A program made the translations under genes and the position numbers. A stretch of DNA of 12,788 nt. Origin: Candidatus Latescibacterota bacterium. GTDB taxonomy: Bacteria; Latescibacterota; MVCY01. The notes under the pieces were generated by a model, which saw nothing but the letters and a program-made list of their open reading frames with translations, searched no databases and was not told the DNA's origin. The stretch spans positions 1 through 12,788 of the forward strand of contig DAOVPH010000019.1 of assembly GCA_030629295.1 (NCBI GenBank). Direction: 5' to 3'. Positions 1-7,970 of the stretch are shown here, in pieces (the first letter of the stretch is position 1; the number at the start of each line of letters is the position of its first letter).

Positions 1-473
1 ATCCCGATCAGAAACGAGCTCTTATAACCAACTTCTCTGTCGGGCGATTTCACATAGCGGGTGGGCCAGAGGATGAGTCCGGTTACCAGGAGCATAAAAG
101 CCGTTAGGGTGGGACTGGCAAAGGTTGACTCGATCCGGTTGTTGAAAAGCGCTCCCAAGAACCCAGCAGGCAGAGAACCGACAATTATCAACACTGCTAA
201 TTTAAAATATCTATCACTGTTAAGTCTCACCGGAACTTCTCGGCCAGCAACAATCCCTTTGAAAAAAGATACTACAGTATTGACGATTAGTCGCCAGAAT
301 ACAGTGAGCACTGCCAACAGGGTGCCGAAGTGCACAGATACAATGAAGAAAACGGCCGGGTCATCTACTCCCAGCAGGTCCTTGAATAACACTAAATGGC
401 CGGAACTGCTTACGGGCAGAAACTCTGTTAGTCCCTGCAGAAGTCCCAATATAATCGCGTTGAGGATTGACAT
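1..473 (-). CDS. uppP: Undecaprenyl-diphosphatase UppP (BacA family), N-terminal part, cut by window edge
   Basis: Integral membrane phosphatase that converts undecaprenyl diphosphate to undecaprenyl phosphate, recycling the lipid carrier for peptidoglycan and other envelope polymers; in several species it also gives bacitracin resistance. Seen: reading from an ATG at 473, the frame stays open for 157 codons to the window edge. It begins MSILNAIILGLLQG and carries the family signature LTEFLPVSSSGH at residues 15-26, so Glu17, Ser23 and His26 match the catalytic Glu/Ser/His of E. coli BacA. A conserved VHFGTLLAV segment follows near residue 47, and several hydrophobic helices are visible. The second signature, with the catalytic arginine, would lie outside the window. 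The start is chosen because the signature sits at the usual distance from it; a purine-rich GAGATGAT lies upstream at a rather long spacing. It is separated from yraN by 263 bases containing a palindromic repeat, so it probably has its own promoter, though I see no convincing one. Confidence 0.93.
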   Translation of the reverse strand, partial: MSILNAIILGLLQGLTEFLPVSSSGHLVLFKDLLGVDDPAVFFIVSVHFGTLLAVLTVFWRLIVNTVVSFFKGIVAGREVPVRLNSDRYFKLAVLIIVGSLPAGFLGALFNNRIESTFASPTLTAFMLLVTGLILWPTRYVKSPDREVGYKSSFLIG

Positions 474-564
474 TGATTATCTTGAATCATCTCTAATAAG
501 GCGAATGCTGATTTAAATACCATTGACTAACAGAGTGATTCCAAATTAACGTTCTCGCTTTTCC

Positions 565-669
565 GTCATTGCGAGGAGCACTTCGCTATCGCTCAGCACA
601 GGCTCCGCGACGAAGCAATCCCTTGATTTCACGTTAGTTAGAGATTGCTTCGCTGCCGCTCGCAATGAC
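565..669. repeat. GTCATTGCGAG palindromic repeat (REP/MITE-like), copy A
   Basis: A 105-base imperfect palindrome. It opens with GTCATTGCGAG (565-575) and closes with its exact complement CTCGCAATGAC (659-669). Inside are a second exact inverted pair, GAAGCAATC (612-620) and GATTGCTTC (643-651), and a loop of about 22 bases. The left arm is about 29 bases longer than the right and contains GAGC/GCTC-type sub-repeats, so the arms are not equal. A second copy with the same ends and the same inner pair is at 10232-10312. From general knowledge, repeats with these ends occur in many copies in a range of bacterial genomes. It sits between yraN and uppP and could fold into a transcript-end hairpin for yraN, but no T-run follows on either strand. 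Confidence 0.85.
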
Positions 670-736
670 AATTTATTGCTATGTTTTTTAGGAATCGCAA
701 CACTAATAGATAGTCCAGCGACAAGGACATCAAGAT

Positions 737-1132
737 TTAATGATCAGGCACCCAGAAAGCGCCCTCGATATGTTCAATCTTTGGTTTGCCTTCTCTCAAG
801 GTAACACCAATCACATCAAACCGCGGGTCCATTCCGGGAAAGTTTCTTTGCCGAAGGTATCTTAGGGCCATCCTCGCTATCTGTCTCTGTTTTCTGGGTG
901 TGACCCAGCCTTCAGGGGCACCAAAGTCTCCTGTGCGGTCGGTTTTTACTTCAACGAAGGCCAGTGTCTTTGCCTTTTGAGCAATAATGTCGATTTCACC
1001 CTTCCGGGTTCGATAGTTTCTCTCCAAGATCCGGAATCCCTTTCGGAGGAGAAACTGTGCAGCTAACTCCTCACCTTGGTTGCCGGTGGTTTTTCTGTTC
1101 GAGGGGATTTGCCGTTTCCTTTCTTCGGTCAA
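737..1132 (-). CDS. yraN: YraN / UPF0102 family nuclease-fold protein
   Basis: Member of the UPF0102 (YraN) family, small proteins with an endonuclease-like PD-(D/E)XK fold whose cellular role is not firmly established. Seen in its 131 residues: the family block [20 protein letters not shown] from residue 17, then [10 protein letters not shown] (41-50) and FVEVKT (59-64). Together these give the nuclease-type residues Glu21, Asp48, Glu61 and Lys63. A conserved basic helix near 79-97 ([16 protein letters not shown]) follows, as expected. Length is normal (about 115-130). The start is a TTG at 1132 whose TTGA overlaps the rnhB TGA stop by four bases; a GGGGGTGG ribosome-binding sequence lies a few bases upstream, inside rnhB, so translation is probably coupled. 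Neighbouring rnhB and yraN is a common arrangement in bacteria and supports both calls. Confidence 0.93.
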   Translation of the reverse strand: MTEERKRQIPSNRKTTGNQGEELAAQFLLRKGFRILERNYRTRKGEIDIIAQKAKTLAFVEVKTDRTGDFGAPEGWVTPRKQRQIARMALRYLRQRNFPGMDPRFDVIGVTLREGKPKIEHIEGAFWVPDH

Positions 1133-1947
1133 CAGGATTCCACCCCCTTGAAACAGCGACGATGTAGAAGGCAGGGGCCGTGCCTCCTAATGGCCTCCAG
1201 ATGTTCTTCAGTGCCATAGCCTTTGTGGCTGGCGAATCCATAAACTGGAAACAAAAGATCATATTGTTTCATCATCCTGTCTCTAGTTACCTTAGCCACT
1301 ATCGAGGCGGCGGCAATGGAGGCAGAGAGGCTATCTCCAGCGATAATCCCTGTTTGGGGAACGTTCTGGTTGGGAATTTCTCCTCCGTCGACCAATAGAT
1401 GCTGTGGGACAGGGGTTAAAGACTCGATGGCTTGCTTCATCGCCTTACGCGTTGCTTGGAGGATGTTAATCCGATCGATCTCTTCGGCGTGGACGACTCC
1501 AACTCCCACAGCTACGGCTATCCGATGGATAAGCTCAAAGAGTGTTTCTCGCTTTGCCGGATTGACTTTCTTGGAATCGTCTAATCCGGGGAGAGTCACC
1601 TGGTGAGGTAGGATCACAGCCGCTGCTACTACCGGTCCTGCCAGGGGGCCCCTTCCTGCCTCATCTATCCCAGCAACCCGGTCTATACCCTTCTTCCAGA
1701 GTCTGTGTTCAAAGTGAAGAAGTTTCTCTAACCGCTGTTTTTCCACCGCTTCTTTCTGGCAACGTCTAAGCCATTCTTCAGCCAAAGCCCTGACCCCGCG
1801 GCGAGAATCTCTCTCTAACAGAAAAAGCAAGGGTTCTTCCAGCCTTTCCTTGTGGGCAACATAGAACCGAATTTGCTGCACGGTCATCTCTGTTAGGTCT
1901 TCTGCAGATATGCAGGGATCCTGTTCCTTTTCTTCCTCAGCGGGCAT
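1129..1947 (-). CDS. rnhB: Ribonuclease HII with N-terminal extension
   Basis: Cuts RNA in RNA:DNA hybrids and starts removal of single ribonucleotides from DNA, acting on replication and repair intermediates in the cytoplasm. Seen in 272 residues: the catalytic block [20 protein letters not shown] starts at residue 91 (Asp95, Glu96, then the GRG motif). It is followed by DDSKK (123-127), LLVDGG (184-189, Asp187) and [20 protein letters not shown] (from 204, Asp205), giving the full DEDD set. The C-terminal [14 protein letters not shown] block is also present. The first roughly 80 residues form a charged helical extension (with [17 protein letters not shown]) resembling that of Bacillus subtilis RnhB and missing from the shorter E. 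coli enzyme. The ATG has a GGAG eight bases upstream. The gene ends in a four-base overlap with yraN; it begins 90 bases after the mutarotase-like gene, with no terminator seen between them. Confidence 0.96.
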   Translation of the reverse strand: MPAEEEKEQDPCISAEDLTEMTVQQIRFYVAHKERLEEPLLFLLERDSRRGVRALAEEWLRRCQKEAVEKQRLEKLLHFEHRLWKKGIDRVAGIDEAGRGPLAGPVVAAAVILPHQVTLPGLDDSKKVNPAKRETLFELIHRIAVAVGVGVVHAEEIDRINILQATRKAMKQAIESLTPVPQHLLVDGGEIPNQNVPQTGIIAGDSLSASIAAASIVAKVTRDRMMKQYDLLFPVYGFASHKGYGTEEHLEAIRRHGPCLLHRRCFKGVESC

Positions 1948-2037
1948 TTAAATCTCCAGGGCTTTTCTGTTCAGAAGTCTCGCTCTCAGGAAGGCAGAGG
2001 GGGAGAAAGAGCTGAGCAACTTGTCACTTCCTACTTT

Positions 2038-3387
2038 TCACTTATCTTTTCCCCTCTGTTCTGAAATGAGATTGGAATCAAGTGTTCCCACGAACTTGCC
2101 CAAGGCGTCGCATAATTGAAGTTCTACCTGTCTCGTTTCCTGAGGCATAGAACAGTTGTCATCGAGCAAAAACTGGACTGAAGGAGAAACCGGATAGGAT
2201 TTCCCACTGTCTATTATTTCCTCTTCGTTGACGTTTTTAAACACAACCTTGATCTCTCCCTGATAGAAAACACCGTATATCCCGTTTACCCTGATAGAAT
2301 CTTGCAGTGTCTCGACAGTGATTCTCTTTCTGATTACCCCGGCGTTGTTCACCTCCAGTATCGGTCCTTCACACCTGGCTGCATACCAGTCCTCGACAAA
2401 GGTGTAGGACTCCTCAGGGGCAAGATCTACCAACGGGCTGAGCACCTCGACTTCTAAGTAGGGGAGTCCGGGAGAGGTATAGACTTCAACAGAGGCTCCA
2501 TTGTCTGGATAGGTACCTTCTTTGAAATAGGCGAATCTTTTGGCGTAGGCATAGCCATCCTTGCGGTCAACGTAGCAAATCCAGCCACCGTCGGAGTCGG
2601 CGCCGATCTTGCCCCCGTGATGGAGATACTGCACGGCAGAAACTCCTAGGGCAATGTCACTTTTCCACTGAGGGTCATCTTTGTCACCGCTCATCACATA
2701 ATAGCCAGCTTTACCGAATTCACTGTCTGCCCTGACGGGAAAGTAGACCCAGAAGTTATCATAGTCTGTTTCGCCTGAGTGGTTCACTATTGATTGGGTC
2801 ACATCCCAGATGCTCCAGTTGACTTTCTGGCTGCCTGTGTTGACCAGGGTCTGCTCTACTTTCACCCGGGTACTGCCTCGGTAGATAGTCAACTGCCTTT
2901 CGAATTTCAACCCCTGACAAGCATACTTGCTGAGTATTTCCACTGGGCTTTCTAATTTGACACTGGAGGATTCGGGCGTATCGGTCACTATCTGACAGGA
3001 GTAGGTCCCGAAGTCGAGATTAGGCGGTGGTGGCCATCCTCCGCCTCCAACGAGCCATCTGTTCTGGGGGGCAGGCCAGGTTTTGTAGCCACCGTAATTC
3101 GGCCAGCCGGAGTGCTCAGAAGGAGAGTATGTCTTGCCTATCTCTGCTGGGTTCAGATAGATGGAAGGATGCCCATCCAGGTCGTACTGCATCACTCTGC
3201 CCCCAATTTCAGGGACTACAGCTAAGGTAATGAGGCCATTTTTTATTACCCAGGATTTCCAGGCCCATCCAGCGTAGTCTTCCACCGTTGCCACTGAACA
3301 GGGCTCGGTTTCTGCCCGGACAGTCCCCAGCAACAAAGGGAGACAACAGAGAGCAAAAATCGTGCTGTGGAGAAGATGGTTGTACAT
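2038..3387 (-). CDS. Secreted galactose-mutarotase-fold protein (DUF4380-like), function unknown
   Basis: I recognise this only to fold level. The 449-residue product starts with a signal peptide: a hydrophobic core at about residues 8-21, then a likely signal peptidase I cut after VRA near residue 25. FALCC is not a good lipobox, so it is probably periplasmic or exported rather than a lipoprotein. Next comes a beta-rich region with VVPEIGGRVMQYDLDGH (57-73), the opening strand motif of carbohydrate-binding mutarotase-like (DUF4380/DUF5107-type) domains, then NYGGYKTWPAPQ (97-108), a WPPPP stretch (118-122) and a strand KVEQTLVNTG typical of the family. The C-terminal hundred or so residues resemble a separate beta-sandwich. 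Substrate and activity are unknown; a carbohydrate ligand is inference. The ATG has AGGAG eight bases upstream. It lies 52 bases after the permease gene and could be co-transcribed with it. Confidence 0.72.
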   Translation of the reverse strand: MYNHLLHSTIFALCCLPLLLGTVRAETEPCSVATVEDYAGWAWKSWVIKNGLITLAVVPEIGGRVMQYDLDGHPSIYLNPAEIGKTYSPSEHSGWPNYGGYKTWPAPQNRWLVGGGGWPPPPNLDFGTYSCQIVTDTPESSSVKLESPVEILSKYACQGLKFERQLTIYRGSTRVKVEQTLVNTGSQKVNWSIWDVTQSIVNHSGETDYDNFWVYFPVRADSEFGKAGYYVMSGDKDDPQWKSDIALGVSAVQYLHHGGKIGADSDGGWICYVDRKDGYAYAKRFAYFKEGTYPDNGASVEVYTSPGLPYLEVEVLSPLVDLAPEESYTFVEDWYAARCEGPILEVNNAGVIRKRITVETLQDSIRVNGIYGVFYQGEIKVVFKNVNEEEIIDSGKSYPVSPSVQFLLDDNCSMPQETRQVELQLCDALGKFVGTLDSNLISEQRGKDK

Positions 3388-3439
3388 ACGTCAGCTCCTT
3401 TGCTGAAGTTTTGGGGTTCCCTGTGCGAGGGGCGGTGGG

Positions 3440-5305
3440 TTATTTGCCGGGAATTCTCTTTCGGGTGGATATCAAAAGCATATTTCGCAGTTCCTCCGGA
3501 CCTCTGGCCTTTAACCAGCTTTTCTCAAATCCGGGTTCCTGAGTAAGTTGGGCAATTGCCGTGAGAGCACGGAGGTGAAAATTCCGCTCATCTCGAGTGC
3601 CCACCAAGATAAAGGCAGTGTGAACCGGAGGCAGAGAAGCAGCGAAAGAGACGCCTTCCCTACATCTGGCCAAAAGAAGGTCAAATTTGTGATTTCCCTC
3701 GATTATGATATGAGGAATAGCTAGTCCTGGATGGAGAGCGGTGGTGGATTGTCTCTCCCGTTCCATAAGCAGGTCAAACAGCCTCTTGGATTCTATCCCT
3801 ACCCGCAGAGAAAGCTCTTTTGCTACCTTTTGGAAAAACTCCTCTAACGACAGCGGCCCTTTCGCATCTAAGATAGCGCAATCCTTAACCAAGCGGTCGA
3901 ACCTGTCTTCAATGATGTTGTCCCGTTCGATCAGGATGTCCCTCAGTTCATCTTCTAAACCACCGGTTACTAACTCCTTTGCAGTAACTCGTTCGACAAC
4001 ATGCATAAGCGCCGACTGTCGTTTCACATTAGGTCGGACATAAATCCAATACCAGACCGCTCCCAAGCCTATAAAGCCGCCGGTAATCGCCAGGGGGATG
4101 GCTCCCATTTCAAAGATAAGAAATCCGTATCCCACGATCCCTAATATCTGAATCCAAGGATAGAGGGGAGAACGGAATTTCGGTCGATAACTCTGTATCT
4201 TGCTCTCTCGCATAACAATAAGTGATACATTTACAAGTAGAAACAATAGGATTTTTAGAGTAGATGCAGTCTTGACCAAATCCTCTAGACTCAAGAATAA
4301 GATAACTATAATCATAAAAGCAGTAGTAAAGATTATAGAGACATGAGGGGTTTTATATCTGGTATTTATTTTCCCAAAAAATCTGGGTAAGAGGTAATCC
4401 CTACTCATGGCCATAGGATCCCGAGAGGCAGTTAGGATCCCGGCATTGGCCGTGGAGATAAAGGCCAAAAAGGCAGCAATGGCCAATACCACGCTTCCCC
4501 AATTTCCCATGAAGGTGCTGGCGCCAAGCGAGATTGGGGTAAGAGAACTTGAAAGTTCTGAAAAATCGAGCAACCCTACCGTGGTAAAAACAACTGCAGC
4601 ATAAAGAATCATTACGATACTAAAAGCAAGAAACATCCCCAGAGGTATATTCCGCCCCGGATTTTTTACCTCTTCCGCAACAGAGCATATCTTTGTTAGT
4701 CCCCCGAATGAGATGAAGACAAGACCTGCGGTAGCGAAAACCGAGCCCATACCAAAAGGCATCAGCGGGGTATATCGCTGTGGTTGAATAAGTAGAAAGC
4801 CGCGAAAGACATACAAGACAAGTATACCGATGAGAGAAAGAACCAATGCTATTTGGAATCTCCCGCTATGTTTAACACCGATGATATTGACAAACATGAA
4901 GAAAAGACAGCATCCTACGGCGATAAGTTTTATCTGTGCCCCGGTAATATTGGGACTAATCAGTGTGGCAAATATACCTATTCCCACCAGGGCAAAGGCG
5001 GTTTTGAAGCTTAAGGAAAACCAACTGGCAAGTCCCCCAAAGGTACCTGCCGGAGCTCCCATACTTCTCTCAATAAAGAAATAGACCCCCCCTGCTTTGG
5101 GCATAGCAGTAGCCAGCTCCGCCTTGGCCAGCATAGCTGGCAGGACCAAAATGCCGGCCAAAATATAGGAAAAGACCATAGCAGGCCCAGTCTTTGAATA
5201 TGCCAAAGCGGGCAAAATAAATAATCCGGAGCTTATCATTGCCCCGGAGGCGATAGAGAAGATGTCAAGCAGGCCAAGCTCTCTTTTGAGACCTTTTTCT
5301 TTCAA
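3440..5305 (-). CDS. APC-superfamily amino-acid permease fused to a C-terminal PTS EIIA-type (PtsN/fructose class) domain
   Basis: A 621-residue two-part protein. Residues 1-425 form an APC amino acid/polyamine permease: about 12 hydrophobic segments, with GAMISSGLFILPALAY (21-36) matching the unwound, substrate-binding first helix, and FISFGGLTKICSVAEEVKNP (197-216) matching the conserved helix-6 region. After a charged linker (about 427-475) comes a roughly 145-residue cytoplasmic domain like fructose/nitrogen-type EIIA. LAIPHIIIEG (528-537) puts His532 at the phosphoacceptor position; RNFHLRALTAIAQL (574-587) matches the usual helix with DEHL-LL-EIA spacing. The substrate is not predictable. 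The inference is that phosphorylation of the EIIA domain, or protein contact through it, sets transport activity. The start is TTG at 5305, with GGAGTG seven bases upstream; a nearby ATG that would fit better is absent. The gene follows the dnaK terminator by 25 bases. Confidence 0.9.
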   Translation of the reverse strand: MKEKGLKRELGLLDIFSIASGAMISSGLFILPALAYSKTGPAMVFSYILAGILVLPAMLAKAELATAMPKAGGVYFFIERSMGAPAGTFGGLASWFSLSFKTAFALVGIGIFATLISPNITGAQIKLIAVGCCLFFMFVNIIGVKHSGRFQIALVLSLIGILVLYVFRGFLLIQPQRYTPLMPFGMGSVFATAGLVFISFGGLTKICSVAEEVKNPGRNIPLGMFLAFSIVMILYAAVVFTTVGLLDFSELSSSLTPISLGASTFMGNWGSVVLAIAAFLAFISTANAGILTASRDPMAMSRDYLLPRFFGKINTRYKTPHVSIIFTTAFMIIVILFLSLEDLVKTASTLKILLFLLVNVSLIVMRESKIQSYRPKFRSPLYPWIQILGIVGYGFLIFEMGAIPLAITGGFIGLGAVWYWIYVRPNVKRQSALMHVVERVTAKELVTGGLEDELRDILIERDNIIEDRFDRLVKDCAILDAKGPLSLEEFFQKVAKELSLRVGIESKRLFDLLMERERQSTTALHPGLAIPHIIIEGNHKFDLLLARCREGVSFAASLPPVHTAFILVGTRDERNFHLRALTAIAQLTQEPGFEKSWLKARGPEELRNMLLISTRKRIPGK

Positions 5306-5329
5306 GGTGTTTCACTCCTGTGTTGTGGT

Positions 5330-5357
5330 ATTAAAAGGCCCCAGCCTCTGTTATCAA
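5330..5357 (-). promoter_or_regulatory. Possible promoter inside the dnaK terminator
   Basis: Read on the minus strand, TTGATA (5357-5352) stands 16 bases before TTTAAT (5335-5330), each one base off the sigma-70 consensus. It would start transcripts near 5323, about 18 bases before the permease TTG. The -35 lies in the terminator loop and the -10 in its T-run, so the match could be a by-product of that hairpin. Tentative. Confidence 0.3.
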
Positions 5358-5370
5358 AGAGCTGGGGCCT
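5331..5370 (-). terminator. Intrinsic terminator after dnaK
   Basis: On the minus strand, AGGCCCCAGC (5370-5361) pairs perfectly with GCTGGGGCCT (5345-5336). A further TCT/AGA pairing lies past a one-base bulge, and TTTTAA runs out of the stem. It begins seven bases after the dnaK stop codon, as expected for the end of the hrcA-grpE-dnaK transcript. Confidence 0.88.
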
Positions 5371-5377
5371 GAGCCTG

Positions 5378-7294
5378 TCACTTCTTATCGTCGTCTACAA
5401 CCTCGTAGTCAGCCTCTACCGGGCCTTCACCTTCCTTCTTCTCTTCGGTTTTGGTCTCGGGTTCAGGCTGAGGTCCCGCCTGCGCCTGCTGTTCTGCTGC
5501 CTTCTTGTACATCTCCTCAGCTATTTTATGAGAGGCCTGGGTAACCTGATCTATTGCATTGCGAATCGCCTGAACATCAGAGCCTGCCATCGCCTTTTTC
5601 AGATTCTCCACCGCCTCTTTGATCTTATTCTGCTCTTCCTCTGAGACCTTATCGCCGTATTCTTTGAGTGTTTTCTCAGTGGTATAGACCAGTTGATCGG
5701 CTTGATTTCTTGCCTCCACCAGTTCTTTTTTCTTCTTGTCCTCTTCAGCGTGGGCCTGGGCATCTTGGGCCATCTTGTCTATCTCTTGTTCGGAGAGTCC
5801 ACTGGAGGCCTGGATCTTGATGCTCTGTTCTTTTGCCGTTGCCATATCCTTTGCGGAGACATGAACGATGCCGTTGGCGTCGATGTCGAAGGCGACTTCG
5901 ATTTGGGGAATGCCTCGGGGAGCGGGCGGAATCCCCACTAAGTCAAATCTGCCTAAGGTACGGTTGTCAATGGCCATTGCCCGTTCTCCTTGCAGCACAT
6001 GGATGCTCACTGCCGTCTGACTGTCCGCCGCAGTGCTGAAGACCTGACTCTTTCGGGTGGGGATAGTAGTGTTTCTTTCTATCGGTCTGGTCATCACATT
6101 GCCTAAGGTCTCGATCCCTAAGGAGAGCGGGGTTACATCCAGTAACAATACGTCCTTAACCTCGCCGGACAAGACAGCCGCCTGGATAGCTGCTCCTATA
6201 GCCACTGCTTCATCGGGATTGACGCTCTTGTTGGGAGTTTTGTCAAACAGTTGGTTTACTGTTTCCTGTACGGCAGGCATACGGGTTGCTCCTCCCACCA
6301 AGATGACCTCATTGATGTCTGCAGGGGTGAGTTTGGCATCTTTTAATGCTTGCCGGCAAGGTTCAACAGTCCTCTGGACTAAGTCGTCTACCAACTGCTC
6401 CAGTTTTGCTCTGGTCAGGGTCATATTGAGGTGTTTGGGGCCTGCCTGGTCTGCGGTAATGAAAGGGAGGTTAATGGTGGTCTGTAGGGTAGTGGACAAC
6501 TCACACTTGGCTTTTTCGGCGGCCTCTTTCAGTCGTTGCAGTGCCATTTTGTCTTTTCTGAGGTCGATTCCCTGCTCTTTTCGGAATTCCTCGGCCATCC
6601 AGTCGATGACCCGTTGGTCGAGGTCGTCTCCTCCCAGGTGGGTGTCTCCGTTGGTGGAGAGAACTTCAAAGACGCCCTCACCGAGCTCAAGGATGGAGAT
6701 GTCGAAGGTACCACCACCGAAGTCGAAGACGGCGATCTTTTCACCTCCCTTTTTCTCCAGACCGTAAGCCAGAGAGGCAGCGGTGGGTTCATTGATGATC
6801 CGTAGTACGTCCAGGCCGGCAACCATGCCGGCGTCCTTGGTAGCCTGGCGCTGGGAATCGTTGAAATAAGCAGGCACAGTGATCACTGCCTGTTTTACTT
6901 CTTCGCCCAAATAGTCCGCAGCCGTTTTTTTCATCTCCTGCAATATCATAGCTGATATCTCTGGAGGTGCATATTCCTTACCACTAGCCACTACCTTGAC
7001 ATCGCCATTGGAGTCTTCAACCACTTTGTAAGGCACCAGTTTCCTTTCTGTAGCTACCTCGCTGTATTTTCTGCCCATAAGTCTCTTGATAGAAAATACG
7101 GTATTTTCAGAATTGGTTATGGCCTGCCTTTTAGCAGCTCCTGCGACAAGTCGCTCGCCATCCTTGGCGAACGCCACTACCGAAGGTGTTGTTCTGTTGC
7201 CTTCTGCATTGGGAATGACCGTCGCATCCTTGCCTTCCATCACTGCTACGCATGAGTTTGTGGTGCCTAAATCTATCCCAATCACCTTGCCCAT
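5378..7294 (-). CDS. dnaK: Molecular chaperone DnaK (Hsp70)
   Basis: ATP-driven cytoplasmic chaperone that binds exposed hydrophobic peptides, cycling with DnaJ and the exchange factor GrpE. Seen in 638 residues (the same length as E. coli DnaK): phosphate-binding GIDLGTTNS (6-14), [16 protein letters not shown] (141-156), [12 protein letters not shown] (168-179), [10 protein letters not shown] (191-200) and [11 protein letters not shown] (333-343). The linker [18 protein letters not shown] spans 381-398, followed by the substrate-binding sandwich, a helical lid to about 600 and the acidic [12 protein letters not shown] tail. The insertion around residues 76-102, diagnostic of diderm DnaK proteins, is present. 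The ATG has GGAGGG upstream, placed at the grpE stop 14 bases away, so translation is probably coupled. Transcription comes from the CIRCE promoter upstream of hrcA; a strong terminator follows. No dnaJ follows in the window. Confidence 0.99.
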   Translation of the reverse strand: MGKVIGIDLGTTNSCVAVMEGKDATVIPNAEGNRTTPSVVAFAKDGERLVAGAAKRQAITNSENTVFSIKRLMGRKYSEVATERKLVPYKVVEDSNGDVKVVASGKEYAPPEISAMILQEMKKTAADYLGEEVKQAVITVPAYFNDSQRQATKDAGMVAGLDVLRIINEPTAASLAYGLEKKGGEKIAVFDFGGGTFDISILELGEGVFEVLSTNGDTHLGGDDLDQRVIDWMAEEFRKEQGIDLRKDKMALQRLKEAAEKAKCELSTTLQTTINLPFITADQAGPKHLNMTLTRAKLEQLVDDLVQRTVEPCRQALKDAKLTPADINEVILVGGATRMPAVQETVNQLFDKTPNKSVNPDEAVAIGAAIQAAVLSGEVKDVLLLDVTPLSLGIETLGNVMTRPIERNTTIPTRKSQVFSTAADSQTAVSIHVLQGERAMAIDNRTLGRFDLVGIPPAPRGIPQIEVAFDIDANGIVHVSAKDMATAKEQSIKIQASSGLSEQEIDKMAQDAQAHAEEDKKKKELVEARNQADQLVYTTEKTLKEYGDKVSEEEQNKIKEAVENLKKAMAGSDVQAIRNAIDQVTQASHKIAEEMYKKAAEQQAQAGPQPEPETKTEEKKEGEGPVEADYEVVDDDKK

Positions 7295-7308
7295 TGTAAT
7301 ATCCCTCC

Positions 7309-7848
7309 TTATTTGTTAACTGCCACTTTTGTATGTCTGAGAACTTTGTCGTTCAACAGGTAGCCCTTCTCTATCTCATTCACTACGGTGCCTGATGGAT
7401 GGTTGTCATCTTCTATTTGCATTACTGCCTCATGGAGATGGGGATCAAAGGATTTGCCAACTGCCTCGAGAGGCTTCATCCCTTCCTTGCCCAATATTTC
7501 TAAAAGCTGTCCAAAGATCATCTCCACACCTTCATGCAGAGAATTCGAGTTGCTGTCTGTTTTGCTGTGATTTAAGGCCCTTTCCAGGTTATCCAGCACA
7601 GGAAGCAACTGTTTGATCAAGTTCTCATTTGCGGTTTTGATCAAGTCAGCAAAATCCCGGGTAACTCTCTTCTTGTAATTATCAAACTCTGCTGCTACTC
7701 TTAGTACTTGTTCCTGTTTGAGGCTCAACGCTGTTTCTGCTTTCTGCAACTCTTCTCTCAGCTTAGTCTTCTCTGAGATCTTTTTCGCGGCTTTTTTCCT
7801 CGATTCACTCCGCTGTTCTGTAATCGGAGCCTTTTTTGCCTCTGCCAT
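7309..7848 (-). CDS. grpE: Nucleotide exchange factor GrpE
   Basis: Homodimeric cofactor that releases ADP from DnaK and acts as a thermosensor through its long paired helices. Seen in 179 residues: a lysine/glutamate-rich helical N-terminus (about 15-50), then the coiled-coil signature [16 protein letters not shown] (54-69), the four-helix-bundle segment [14 protein letters not shown] (81-94), [10 protein letters not shown] (134-143) and the beta-wing with [16 protein letters not shown] (162-177). In the wing, Thr replaces the more usual Ala of the RxAxVxV signature. Length is typical. The ATG has AGGAGAG at good spacing. It lies 122 bases after hrcA; I find no second CIRCE or convincing promoter in that gap, so it should be read from the hrcA promoter. 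Confidence 0.97.
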   Translation of the reverse strand: MAEAKKAPITEQRSESRKKAAKKISEKTKLREELQKAETALSLKQEQVLRVAAEFDNYKKRVTRDFADLIKTANENLIKQLLPVLDNLERALNHSKTDSNSNSLHEGVEMIFGQLLEILGKEGMKPLEAVGKSFDPHLHEAVMQIEDDNHPSGTVVNEIEKGYLLNDKVLRHTKVAVNK

Positions 7849-7970
7849 TTTGGCTTTCTCTCCTATTTGGTTAAGAAGGTTGTCAAAAATCTAATCACAG
7901 AGAATCAAGTATTTTTCGTTCCGCGGCTCTGGTGGTCTCGTTTCTGCAAGTTTAAGGTTTTCAAATACCG

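Noticed and set aside
61..516. 151-codon plus-strand open frame
   Set aside because: It runs antisense to the N-terminal part of UppP, which has an intact catalytic signature; the plus-strand translation resembles no family.
565..669. CRISPR array or tRNA-like structure
   Set aside because: A single palindrome with unequal arms; no regularly spaced direct repeats and no tRNA arms or anticodon loop.
1948..2037. Terminator between the mutarotase-like gene and rnhB
   Set aside because: Only a 5-base TTCTG-AA-CAGAA repeat with a 2-base loop is present, too small and without a T-run.
6057..6767. 236-codon plus-strand open frame
   Set aside because: Antisense to the conserved ATPase domain of DnaK; long antisense frames are common opposite dnaK and the translation is Ser/Thr-rich and featureless.
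7849..7970. Second promoter or CIRCE between hrcA and grpE
   Set aside because: A TTGACA occurs on the minus strand near 7885 but no -10 follows at 15-19 bases, and no CIRCE arms are present; the 122-base gap shows nothing else.
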